Below are positions 45,358 to 52,733 of a stretch of DNA of 64,000 bases, one piece after another. A program made the translations under genes and the position numbers. The notes under the pieces are model-generated. The model was not told where the DNA came from. It saw only the letters and a program-made list of their open reading frames with translations, and searched no databases. This stretch comes from Undibacterium pigrum (GTDB taxonomy: Bacteria > Pseudomonadota > Gammaproteobacteria > Burkholderiales > Burkholderiaceae_D), in the NCBI RefSeq assembly GCF_003201815.1, contig NZ_QJKB01000003.1:1-64000 (forward strand), in the 5' to 3' direction. Position 1 is the first letter of the stretch; each line of letters begins with the position of its first letter.

Positions 45358-45376
45358 TTGCTGCGTGTTATCTCTA

Positions 45377-45453
45377 CATGGCTGTGCATGATTTACAGAT
45401 GAACAGCCATGCAGACATATCTTTTGCATGTTTTGCAGCCGTAAAGATATGTC
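45377..45453. terminator. Two tandem hairpins between converging pldA and lacI-type genes
   Basis: CATGGCTGT (45377-45385) pairs with ACAGCCATG (45403-45411), and GACATATCTTT (45414-45424) pairs with AAAGATATGTC (45443-45453). Both are perfect. They sit between converging stops and probably end transcription from each side, though T-runs are weak. Confidence 0.6.
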
Positions 45454-45466
45454 CAGCGCGCCGTCC

Positions 45467-46489
45467 TTAACGCATCCGTCTGGTGGTTTCCCTGGCAATA
45501 AGTTCCAAGCCAGGCAAAGTCGTATCGACTTCATTACCCGCTATCAGACCCAGCAAGGTCTTGGTAGCGAGCAGCCCCATGTCGTACAGCGGCTGGTGTA
45601 TGGTAGTCAGTGGTGGCGTTGTATACAGTGAGCTGGGCAAGTCATCGAAACCTATCAGGGAGATATCTTCCGGCACACGTATCCCCTTACGGTATAGTCC
45701 CAGTCTCACACCATAAGCAGAAAGATCGTTGGCGGCAAACACAGCACTGAATTGTTGCTGGGTTTCCAGCAAGCGGTTAATTGCCAGCAAGCCACTTGCC
45801 TCATGAAAATTACCCTCAGCCACCAGATTTTTTTCAAAGGGGATATTGGCTTCACGCAGGGCATTTTGATAGCCCTCTTGCCGCTCTGCAGCATCTGTAT
45901 TATTGGCCGGCCCAGTGACAAAGGCGATGCGCCGGTGCCCCAACTCGATCAAATGCCGGGCTGCCAGATATGCGCCATGGACATTGTCGAGCTTGAAGCC
46001 GACCGCAGTCTTGCTATTGAGGCTGCGACCAGTCGCGACGATGGGTTTATCGAGGGCAAATTCCAGCACTTTCTTATCAGCGATACGGCCAGACAGCAAG
46101 ATAATGCCGTCCACCTTGCGCGCCAGCAAAAGCTTGATGCGGGAAGCTTCTTCATCCGCATTCCAGTGTCCGCTGACGATTACCGATGCATAGCCTGTGC
46201 CCTTCAAGCCATCATCGACCCCATGCAGGGTTTCATCAAAAAAGGGGCTGGAAATATCCTGTACGACGATGCCTATGGTCATGGATCGACCACTCTTTAG
46301 CCCCTGCGCCAGCTGGTTGGGCTCGAACTTCATTTCTGCAATGGCAGTTTCGACAGCCTTGCGCTTGTCATCAGAGACCTTGGCGGTGCCATTCAGGATG
46401 CGAGATACCGTGCTGGGTGATACCCCAGCCTCACGCGCAACATCCAACAAGGTCACCGGTTCATTTTTACTTTTTATTCTGTCAACCAC
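45467..46489 (-). CDS. LacI-family regulator of the beta-glucoside locus
   Basis: 340 residues from a GTG at 46489 that has GGGAAGG six bases upstream; a TTG five codons earlier is possible. The N-terminal helix-turn-helix and hinge are classic (VTLLDVAREAGVSPSTVSRI, then LNGTAKVSD), followed by a periplasmic-binding-like sugar domain (about 60-335). It lies beside genes for a TonB receptor, GH1 enzyme and MFS transporter whose upstream regions share a TGAAAACGTTTTCA-like palindrome. A related palindrome, GTGAAAAGCTTTTCAC, lies 62 bp before its own start. It is therefore most likely the autoregulated local repressor, released by a beta-glucoside or its product. Confidence 0.92.
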   Translation of the reverse strand: MVDRIKSKNEPVTLLDVAREAGVSPSTVSRILNGTAKVSDDKRKAVETAIAEMKFEPNQLAQGLKSGRSMTIGIVVQDISSPFFDETLHGVDDGLKGTGYASVIVSGHWNADEEASRIKLLLARKVDGIILLSGRIADKKVLEFALDKPIVATGRSLNSKTAVGFKLDNVHGAYLAARHLIELGHRRIAFVTGPANNTDAAERQEGYQNALREANIPFEKNLVAEGNFHEASGLLAINRLLETQQQFSAVFAANDLSAYGVRLGLYRKGIRVPEDISLIGFDDLPSSLYTTPPLTTIHQPLYDMGLLATKTLLGLIAGNEVDTTLPGLELIARETTRRMR

Positions 46490-46551
46490 GCAATGCCTTC
46501 CCAAGCTGGGTAATTATTTATTTAGTATTTACAACACGTATTCACAATTCA

Positions 46552-46567
46552 GTGAAAAGCTTTTCAC
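46552..46567. promoter_or_regulatory. LacI-type operator upstream of the regulator gene
   Basis: GTGAAAAGCTTTTCAC is a perfect 16-bp palindrome, the local variant (central GC) of the operator found at the other genes of the locus. It suggests autoregulation. Confidence 0.75.
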
Positions 46568-46678
46568 AATTAGCATAACATGGATTTTTGCGCGTGCGCA
46601 GTGGCTCTACCTGCTAAGTATCAGCTCTGTACTCAAACATACACAATCGCGATATTTTTGCGTTCGTTTGGCTCACTT

Positions 46679-48259
46679 TCAAGCCTGTCTTGCCAGCGCT
46701 GAAGGAAGCGGAGACGCCGCCCTGCACAAGTGCTCAACCAGTTTTCTATGGTCAGGCAAATCAGCCAGGGCGCGTTGCGCCATCTGGGCTATCATCTGAA
46801 ATTCCTGTGTAGCCTCCTGATCTTGCGGATAGACAAATTTATTATTCGCCATATCGGTCTGGAACTCCATCCCATACAAAACAAACTGCCAGCTTGATGG
46901 CGGATACATTTCCAGGTCTGCGATAAAGTCCATGCGGTGCGGTGGTCGGCAACTCCACATCTTCAGCTTTTCCTGCAAACTCTCTGGTATGGAAGCCACA
47001 TCCCTGTTATCACGCCAGAATGCAGAGTCTGTTCTTTGGCTCAGGCTGAAATGCATTTTGACAAAATCAACGACGCGCTCGTAGCGCGCTTTCATATGTT
47101 GATTGAATTGCGTCGCGACAGCATCAAACTCACCATTGAACGGGAACAGATAAGTCAGCAAATACGCTGCCGTTTCTATCAAGCCTATGCCAGAAGACTC
47201 CAGCGGTTCGATAAAACCACCCGACAAGCCTATGGCTACACAGTTCTTTATCCATTGGGTTTCGCGATAACCGACGTTGAGCTTCAACAACCTGGGTGTC
47301 ATGCCATCTGCCGCAGGTCCTATATAGTTACGCAAGACCTGCTCTGCCCTTGCCTCGTCGGTATGGCGACTGGAAAACACATAACCTGTGCCGCGCCTTT
47401 CCTGCAAACCGATATCCCAAATCCAGCCTGCTTCCTGCGCACTGGAGATAGTATAAGAAGGTATAGGCGCGTCCGGCTTTGCATATGGCACTTGCAAAGC
47501 CAGGGCGCGGTCAACAAACAGCACATCATTCAAAGACTTGAATGGTGACCCCAGCGTCTTGCCTATCAGGCCTGCACTAAAACCTGTACAGTCAATGAAC
47601 AAATCTGCCGCCAGCACCTGGCCATCTTGCGTGTGCACGGCTGCAATTGCACCTTGATCATCCAGTTGGACATGCTCTACTGTTCCCAATATCCGGTTCA
47701 CTCCCAGTGATTGCCCGTGCTCAGACAATAATGCTGCCAGACGGCCAGCGTCGAAATGATAGGCATAATTCATTGGCCCCAGGAAATCTTTGTCGGCAAA
47801 TCTCTTGGGCCCTCGTGAAGCATCTGCTATGCATTTTTGCATGGTCACTGCATCAGCAAAGGCTGGCTGTTGACCATCGCGCGCAGCCAGGCCTTTCAGC
47901 CAGTACGGCAATAATTCCGGCCCACGCTGGCTGGGATGACTGAAGGGATGAAAATAGTGATCAGCACCGGGGCTGCCTGCAGGCCTGACCCAATGATCGA
48001 AACGTATGCCCTGTTTGAAGGTGCCATGACATTCCTTGATAAAGCGTGCCTCGTCTACACCTATCGCTGCCAGGGTGCCACGTATCGAAGGAAAACTACC
48101 CTCCCCGACCCCGATGATGCCTATGTCTTTTGACTCAACCAGGCGTATCTGTATGCCCTCACGCTCTCTCGTTGACGACAGGTGTTTGGCCATAAAACAT
48201 GCAGTCAGCCAGCCGGCTGTACCGCCACCTACGATCAATACATTTTTCACGGCTTTCAT
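46679..48259 (-). CDS. Flavin-dependent tryptophan halogenase-like protein (second sugar-locus copy)
   Basis: 526 residues of the PrnA/RebH superfamily. GGGTAGW is at 11-17, the catalytic lysine is Lys82 in GTFKQGIRF, the halogenase motif appears as W279-I-W281-D-I with a Gly where Pro is usual, and Glu354 lies in EPLES. The Pro-to-Gly change and different substrate loop set it apart from the copy at 17 kb, so the two are old paralogues. It lies head-to-head with a TonB receptor gene across a 413-bp region with three LacI-type operators, so both are probably induced by the same sugar. GAGGAG precedes the ATG. Substrate unknown. Confidence 0.9.
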   Translation of the reverse strand: MKAVKNVLIVGGGTAGWLTACFMAKHLSSTREREGIQIRLVESKDIGIIGVGEGSFPSIRGTLAAIGVDEARFIKECHGTFKQGIRFDHWVRPAGSPGADHYFHPFSHPSQRGPELLPYWLKGLAARDGQQPAFADAVTMQKCIADASRGPKRFADKDFLGPMNYAYHFDAGRLAALLSEHGQSLGVNRILGTVEHVQLDDQGAIAAVHTQDGQVLAADLFIDCTGFSAGLIGKTLGSPFKSLNDVLFVDRALALQVPYAKPDAPIPSYTISSAQEAGWIWDIGLQERRGTGYVFSSRHTDEARAEQVLRNYIGPAADGMTPRLLKLNVGYRETQWIKNCVAIGLSGGFIEPLESSGIGLIETAAYLLTYLFPFNGEFDAVATQFNQHMKARYERVVDFVKMHFSLSQRTDSAFWRDNRDVASIPESLQEKLKMWSCRPPHRMDFIADLEMYPPSSWQFVLYGMEFQTDMANNKFVYPQDQEATQEFQMIAQMAQRALADLPDHRKLVEHLCRAASPLPSALARQA

Positions 48260-48274
48260 TTGAGCAAGCTCCTC

Positions 48275-48306
48275 AGGTTCAGCGAAGGTTCAGCGAAGGT
48301 TCAGCG
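48275..48306. repeat. Tandem 11-bp repeat in the halogenase leader
   Basis: AGGTTCAGCGA occurs three times head to tail (the last copy ends in T). It lies directly upstream of the ribosome-binding site of the halogenase-like gene, within its probable 5' leader. Confidence 0.7.
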
Positions 48307-48511
48307 TAAATAGCATGGTGTGCAATCGTATTTCAGTAGCAATTTCCGGTACGCATTATTCAGGCAATAGCAGTGGCGATGCCAGGTAAAACGCAATGAA
48401 AACATGCTGGTCAGTCAGTGATAATGTCTGGCCTATTGCCGACAAATCCAGGCAAGGGACGACCAACTGCGCTGCAGTTTTCACTTCAATCCGACTTATA
48501 TTACAACATTT

Positions 48512-48525
48512 TGAAAACGTTATCA
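48512..48525. promoter_or_regulatory. LacI-type operator 1 of the TonB receptor promoter
   Basis: TGAAAACGTTATCA differs from the palindrome TGAAAACGTTTTCA at one base. It lies just upstream of the -35 box and could also serve the divergent gene. Confidence 0.7.
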
Positions 48526-48533
48526 TTTTATGT

Positions 48534-48563
48534 TTGACACAGAATTCAAGTTTTATGTATTAT
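48534..48563 (+). promoter_or_regulatory. Sigma-70 promoter of the TonB receptor gene
   Basis: TTGACA (48534-48539) and TATTAT (48558-48563) are separated by 18 bp. The first in-frame ATG (48562) falls inside the -10 box, which shows that the true start is the later ATG at 48673. Confidence 0.75.
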
Positions 48564-48576
48564 GAAAACGGTTTCA
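48563..48576. promoter_or_regulatory. LacI-type operator 2, over the transcription start
   Basis: TGAAAACGGTTTCA overlaps the end of the -10 box and the expected +1, the classic position for repression. Confidence 0.75.
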
Positions 48577-48601
48577 AAAGTAAATACAAGAAACACTAAT
48601 A

Positions 48602-48615
48602 AGAAAACGTTTTCA
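48602..48615. promoter_or_regulatory. LacI-type operator 3, in the leader
   Basis: AGAAAACGTTTTCA matches the palindrome in all but the first base. It lies 39 bp from operator 2 (centre to centre), allowing cooperative binding. Confidence 0.75.
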
Positions 48616-48672
48616 AAAACGTCATGGTTTAATCAAATTAAAAAAACCAATCCAACCTGTAACAGGAGACAT

Positions 48673-51108
48673 ATGAAAATCCGTAATCTTGCGACCCGGA
48701 AGGTCGCTATCACACCTATACAACTGGCGATCTTTACCCTGATCACCAGTGTCGGCACAGCCCAGGCGCAAACCCAGACGCCAGCCTCAGCCCCCGCTAC
48801 TTCGACCGCCAGCCAAACCAAAACTGACAAAGAAAGTTCGACCATCTCTGAAGTAATCGTCACGGGCACCAAACGTGCCACTTCATTGCAAAAAACACCA
48901 GTGGCGATCACAGCCATCAATGCAGCGGCACTCGAAGATGCGCATGTACAAAATGTGCAGGACGTCGTCAATCTGGTGCCAGGCTTTCAAGCGACTGGCC
49001 AGGGCGACCATGGAGTCATCACCATGACCATGCGCGGCATTGGTAACGACAGTGCAAAAACAGAATATGCAGATCCTGAAGTGGCGATCTTCATCGATGG
49101 CATCTATGCACCCCGCCCTGAGGGCGCAACTTCCCTGTTGTTTGACCTGGAAGGCATAGAAGTATTGCGCGGCCCGCAAGGTACTTTGTGGGGGCGTAAT
49201 GCCACCGTTGGCGCAGTCAATATGCAGACTGCCAAACCAAAAATCGGCGAAAGCTCTGGCTCTGTAGAAGGCGGCCTGGGCAGTTATAAACGTTTTGGCA
49301 GTCGTGGTGCTTTCAATATTCCAGTCAGCAGTGAATTGGCTCTTCGCTTCGCATTCGCCCATGAAAAACATGATGGCTATGTGGACTATCAGGCCCCCAG
49401 CATGCTGTCACTGGATAGCCAGAAAGCAGCATTTGCCACTTACCTCAAAAATGGTGGAACGGTAGTTCCTTTCCAGCCGATCAACTATGCCTTGTTTGTA
49501 CAGGATGGCCCAAAATACAGTGCGCAAGACCAGACTGCTGCACGTATCAGCATGCTGTGGAAACCAAACGCCGCTACCAAGATCGACCTGTCCTATGAGA
49601 AATTCATAGACCGTGGCACTCCATCGATGAACTTGTTGCAAACGCCACGTGCCGGACAAAATCACTGGTCAGCCCTGATCGATACAGCCCCCTACACAGA
49701 ACGCGACAGCGATGCCATTCGTGGCCGCATAGAATATGCCATCAACAAGGATATGCAACTGACTTACATCGGCGGCTATTCCAAGTTCAGTGGTTCTTCG
49801 CGCTTTGATCAGGATGGCGGCGCCAATGCACCAACCAGCTTTACCTCTGGCGGCAGCATGCAGGCAAACAATACGGTTTCCTCGAACTATAAAAACTTCA
49901 GTCATGAGGTAGAACTGCAGTCCATGGGTACACGTGATATAGACTGGCAACTGGGCTTGTACTATGGCTCTGAAACCAATGATATCCGTTTTGATATTCC
50001 CATCCTGAATGGCACTTACCAGGGTACAGTGGGCTGGCAGGGTTCTTTTATCCAGCCCAAAGAAACTGTAGAAACCGCTGCTGCTTTTGGCCAGGCAACC
50101 TGGAATGCCAGCAATGATACGCATATCACCGGTGGCCTGCGTTACACCCAGGACAAGCGTACGAATGTCGATGGTCGCGGCTATGGCTTTTCCGGCAAGC
50201 CTGAGCTTAGCCAGGCGGCGATTACACCGAATGTCAATCCGGCTTTTGCCAACTCCAACTTTGCACCCTACTCTTTCAATGATGGCAGTTACAGTGGCAA
50301 CAAGGTGACAGGCTTGTTACGCATCTCGCATGACCTCGACAAAGACAATATGGTGTACGGCAGCATCTCCACTGGCTATAAATCGGGTGGCTTGCAAGAT
50401 GGCGGCAAAACCTATGGACCGGAGACCCTGACCAACTTTGAACTTGGTTCCAAGAGCACGCTGCTGGGTGGCGCTGTCCGATGGAATAATGCGCTTTACT
50501 ATGGCAAGTTCAAGGACTTCCAGTTCAGTGCACCGGTCACCGCACCAGATGGCACCCGTGGTCTGCAGACATCGAATGCTGATGGCGCAACGGTATATGG
50601 TTTTGAATCGGAACTGGCAGCGAAACTCAGCAAGGATGACAAGTTGCAAGTCACCATTGCCATCGCCAAGGCCACCCTGGGCAACCTGGTAGGCGGCTCG
50701 AATGATTATGCCCTGCCTGCCTGTAAAATACCCGGCATCAGTAATTGCCTGGATGTGTCAGGCAACACCATGCCACATACGCCAAAATTTTCTGCCCAGG
50801 TCTTGTATCAGCACACTTTCCATTTGAATGAAGGCACACTGACACCACGCATCAGCCTGCACTACGAGACAGAAACCTGGTTGAGTGTCTTTAACTATGG
50901 TGAAGGTGACAAGCAGGAAGCCTATGCCCGTGCTGACCTGGGTCTGCGTTATCAATCCACAGGCAAATCCAGCTGGTATGCTGACTTCTTTGTGCGCAAT
51001 GTCGGTGACAATAAAGTCAAAACCAGTGCCATGAATGCCAATGGCCCATGGCAGGCGCAGTATCTGCCACCACGCACTTTTGGTGTCAATGTTGGCATTG
51101 ACTTCTAA
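48673..51108 (+). CDS. TonB-dependent receptor, probably for beta-glucosides
   Basis: 811 residues from the ATG at 48673, preceded by AGGAG. A signal peptide ends near GTAQAQ, followed by a Thr/Ala/Ser-rich linker and the plug (SEVIVTGTKRATSLQKTPVA, IEVLRGPQGTLWGRNATVGA). The plug style (VTGTKR, GRNATVGA) is that of the TonB receptors of oligotrophic Proteobacteria that take up plant or algal compounds. The barrel ends RTFGVNVGIDF. Regulation by three LacI-type operators and a shared palindrome with the GH1 and MFS genes make a beta-glucoside or cellodextrin the likely ligand; this is inferred from context only. Confidence 0.9.
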   Translation: MKIRNLATRKVAITPIQLAIFTLITSVGTAQAQTQTPASAPATSTASQTKTDKESSTISEVIVTGTKRATSLQKTPVAITAINAAALEDAHVQNVQDVVNLVPGFQATGQGDHGVITMTMRGIGNDSAKTEYADPEVAIFIDGIYAPRPEGATSLLFDLEGIEVLRGPQGTLWGRNATVGAVNMQTAKPKIGESSGSVEGGLGSYKRFGSRGAFNIPVSSELALRFAFAHEKHDGYVDYQAPSMLSLDSQKAAFATYLKNGGTVVPFQPINYALFVQDGPKYSAQDQTAARISMLWKPNAATKIDLSYEKFIDRGTPSMNLLQTPRAGQNHWSALIDTAPYTERDSDAIRGRIEYAINKDMQLTYIGGYSKFSGSSRFDQDGGANAPTSFTSGGSMQANNTVSSNYKNFSHEVELQSMGTRDIDWQLGLYYGSETNDIRFDIPILNGTYQGTVGWQGSFIQPKETVETAAAFGQATWNASNDTHITGGLRYTQDKRTNVDGRGYGFSGKPELSQAAITPNVNPAFANSNFAPYSFNDGSYSGNKVTGLLRISHDLDKDNMVYGSISTGYKSGGLQDGGKTYGPETLTNFELGSKSTLLGGAVRWNNALYYGKFKDFQFSAPVTAPDGTRGLQTSNADGATVYGFESELAAKLSKDDKLQVTIAIAKATLGNLVGGSNDYALPACKIPGISNCLDVSGNTMPHTPKFSAQVLYQHTFHLNEGTLTPRISLHYETETWLSVFNYGEGDKQEAYARADLGLRYQSTGKSSWYADFFVRNVGDNKVKTSAMNANGPWQAQYLPPRTFGVNVGIDF

Positions 51109-51159
51109 ATACCAATACTGGCCATAAGCAGTAAGAAGTAAGCGCCAGCATGTAAATCG

Positions 51160-51190
51160 CCCCGGTCCACGCAAGTGGCCGGGGGTTTTC
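51160..51190 (+). terminator. Terminator after the TonB receptor gene
   Basis: CCCCGGTCCAC and GTGGCCGGGG pair around GCAA and are followed by GTTTTCTTT. Confidence 0.85.
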
Positions 51191-51341
51191 TTTATCCATC
51201 TTGAAAACAGACGTTTTAGCATTGTTTAACACAAGTGCAAATTACAAACATTGCATTATGTAAATTCACCATTAGAATGAATACTAGCCTGACGATAACA
51301 GCGCTTCCACGTTTGCACAATTTCAATGACAGGAGATCAAG

Positions 51342-51818
51342 ATGCGAAGATTATTCATCAAAGCTACACTTGCCACGCTGGGTTTCTCACTGATGACAGC
51401 CAGTCTGCCCACTGTCGCTTCAGAAAAAGGAAGTGCTGATGAAGCCGTTGCCCTGGTGAAAAGAGCCGCTGCCTACCTGAAAGAAAACGGCAAGGAAAAA
51501 GCCTATGCCGAATTCAACAATACCAGCGGGCAATTCGTTGTTAAAGATTTATATGTGTTTGTGTACAACACAAATGGCGATGGCATTAACCGCGCCCACG
51601 GTGCCAATCCCAAGATGGTGGGCAAAAACCTGCTGGACTTAAAAGATGTCGATGGCACGCCCATCGTGACGAAATTCCTCAATGTTGCCAATGGCAAAAC
51701 TGGTCAGGGTTGGGTTGAGTACAAATGGCCCAATCCCACCACCAAGGTACTGGAACCAAAATCCACTTATATAGAACGTGTAGGAGATGTGTTGATAGGT
51801 TGTGGTATCTACAAGTAA
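51342..51818 (+). CDS. Exported single-cache-domain protein
   Basis: 158 residues with a signal peptide (about 1-26, ending TVASE) and AGGAG before the ATG. The rest is one cache (sCache_2-like) domain: ALVKRAAAYLKENGKEKAYA, KDLYVFVYNTNGDGINRAHG, then PKMVGKNLLDLKDVDG. Such domains bind small ligands and usually form the sensor part of chemoreceptors or kinases; a stand-alone periplasmic copy may pass the ligand to a membrane partner. It lies between the receptor and the DUF6882-type gene and has no evident operon partner. Confidence 0.8.
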   Translation: MRRLFIKATLATLGFSLMTASLPTVASEKGSADEAVALVKRAAAYLKENGKEKAYAEFNNTSGQFVVKDLYVFVYNTNGDGINRAHGANPKMVGKNLLDLKDVDGTPIVTKFLNVANGKTGQGWVEYKWPNPTTKVLEPKSTYIERVGDVLIGCGIYK

Positions 51819-51838
51819 GAGAATAAATGCAAGATATT

Positions 51839-51874
51839 CAGGCTGAGGCGCAAACTTGATTGTGCCTCAGCCTG
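51839..51874. terminator. Hairpin between converging genes
   Basis: CAGGCTGAGGCGCAA (51839-51853) pairs with TTGTGCCTCAGCCTG (51860-51874), with one G-T wobble. There is no T-run; it may act as a bidirectional stop or mRNA end. Confidence 0.55.
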
Positions 51875-51890
51875 ATGTGCGTCAGGCACT

Positions 51891-52640
51891 TCAAGCCTTG
51901 CAGATTTCGCGTATCAATAGAAAGCTTGCTCCATTTCTATCCGGACTGCGATATACCCCCTTTGCATTGAGTACATGGGCTGCTGCTGCTGCCATGTCCC
52001 AACCATCTCCTTCTTCTGCTTCCCATTTCGCTGTAATCAGGCAAGGGTAATCGTGCGACTCACCAAAATCGCGGACGGCAATGATGCGAGTGCGTATATT
52101 TTCCAGCAAGTGAAAATTGGCCCAGGCCCATAGCCAGGTATCTGACCTCGATGAATATGAACCAATGAAATCTATCTTTGCAATGACAGCAGGCACACCG
52201 CCATTGGAAAACACCAATTCGGCTTTTTCCTGATCCCAGTCATAGCGTTGATGAGAACCCAGGTCAAACTCCTGGTTCAATTGGTCATTCTTGGTTTTAA
52301 GCTCTTCAAAACAGGTATCAAGGAAAGCATCCCAGGCATCGAAGACCGGGCCAGCCATACGCGCAAGGCTGGCCGAGCGAGCGCCTTCATAACAGACATG
52401 ACACATCAATTTGATAGGCACCAGGTCTTCATTACGCTCATTCCATTCACCGCCTTGCGCCAGATAATGCACATTGCAAGCCGCACACCAGGCGTCAGGC
52501 CAGTGGTTTTCAGCATCAGGATAGTCTGAATGCCATTTTTGTACAGGATGGCTTATCAAGTGTTCACATACATAAGTGACATGCGCCTTGCCATGCTGTG
52601 CGCACTCCAGCGCATCTGATTCTTCCAGTTCTTCATCCAT
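51891..52640 (-). CDS. DUF6882-type protein with N-terminal Cys/His motif
   Basis: 249 residues, soluble. The N-terminal part carries metal-binding candidates: CAQHGKAHVTYVCEH, WCAACNVH and MCHVC, spaced like a zinc ribbon. The C-terminal part (about 110-245) has the pattern I know as DUF6882: VIAKIDFIGSYSSRSDTWLW, AWANFHLLENIRTRI, then AAAAHVLNAKGVYRSP. The family has no assigned function; some members are encoded with immunity or toxin-associated genes, but nothing of that kind is visible here. It lies within the beta-glucoside locus and has no operator of its own that I can find. Confidence 0.65.
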   Translation of the reverse strand: MDEELEESDALECAQHGKAHVTYVCEHLISHPVQKWHSDYPDAENHWPDAWCAACNVHYLAQGGEWNERNEDLVPIKLMCHVCYEGARSASLARMAGPVFDAWDAFLDTCFEELKTKNDQLNQEFDLGSHQRYDWDQEKAELVFSNGGVPAVIAKIDFIGSYSSRSDTWLWAWANFHLLENIRTRIIAVRDFGESHDYPCLITAKWEAEEGDGWDMAAAAAHVLNAKGVYRSPDRNGASFLLIREICKA

Positions 52641-52733
52641 ATGAAATTCAGGTTTTCTTTTTTTAAAAACCTGAAAATAGCAGGAAAAACCTGATCTGGC
52701 TATTTACTTTTCACAGTAAAAATACCCAAGATT

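Larger units (their letters stand above)
48260..48672. other. Divergent regulatory region of halogenase-like and TonB receptor genes
   Basis: 413 bp with no gene. It holds an 11-bp tandem repeat near the halogenase side, a strong promoter toward the receptor and three LacI-type operators. The middle part (48310-48500) shows nothing distinctive. Confidence 0.7.

Noticed and set aside
48562-48672. N-terminal extension of the TonB receptor from the ATG at 48562
   Set aside because: That ATG is part of the -10 box and the extension spans two operators; the ATG at 48673 has AGGAG and a proper signal peptide.
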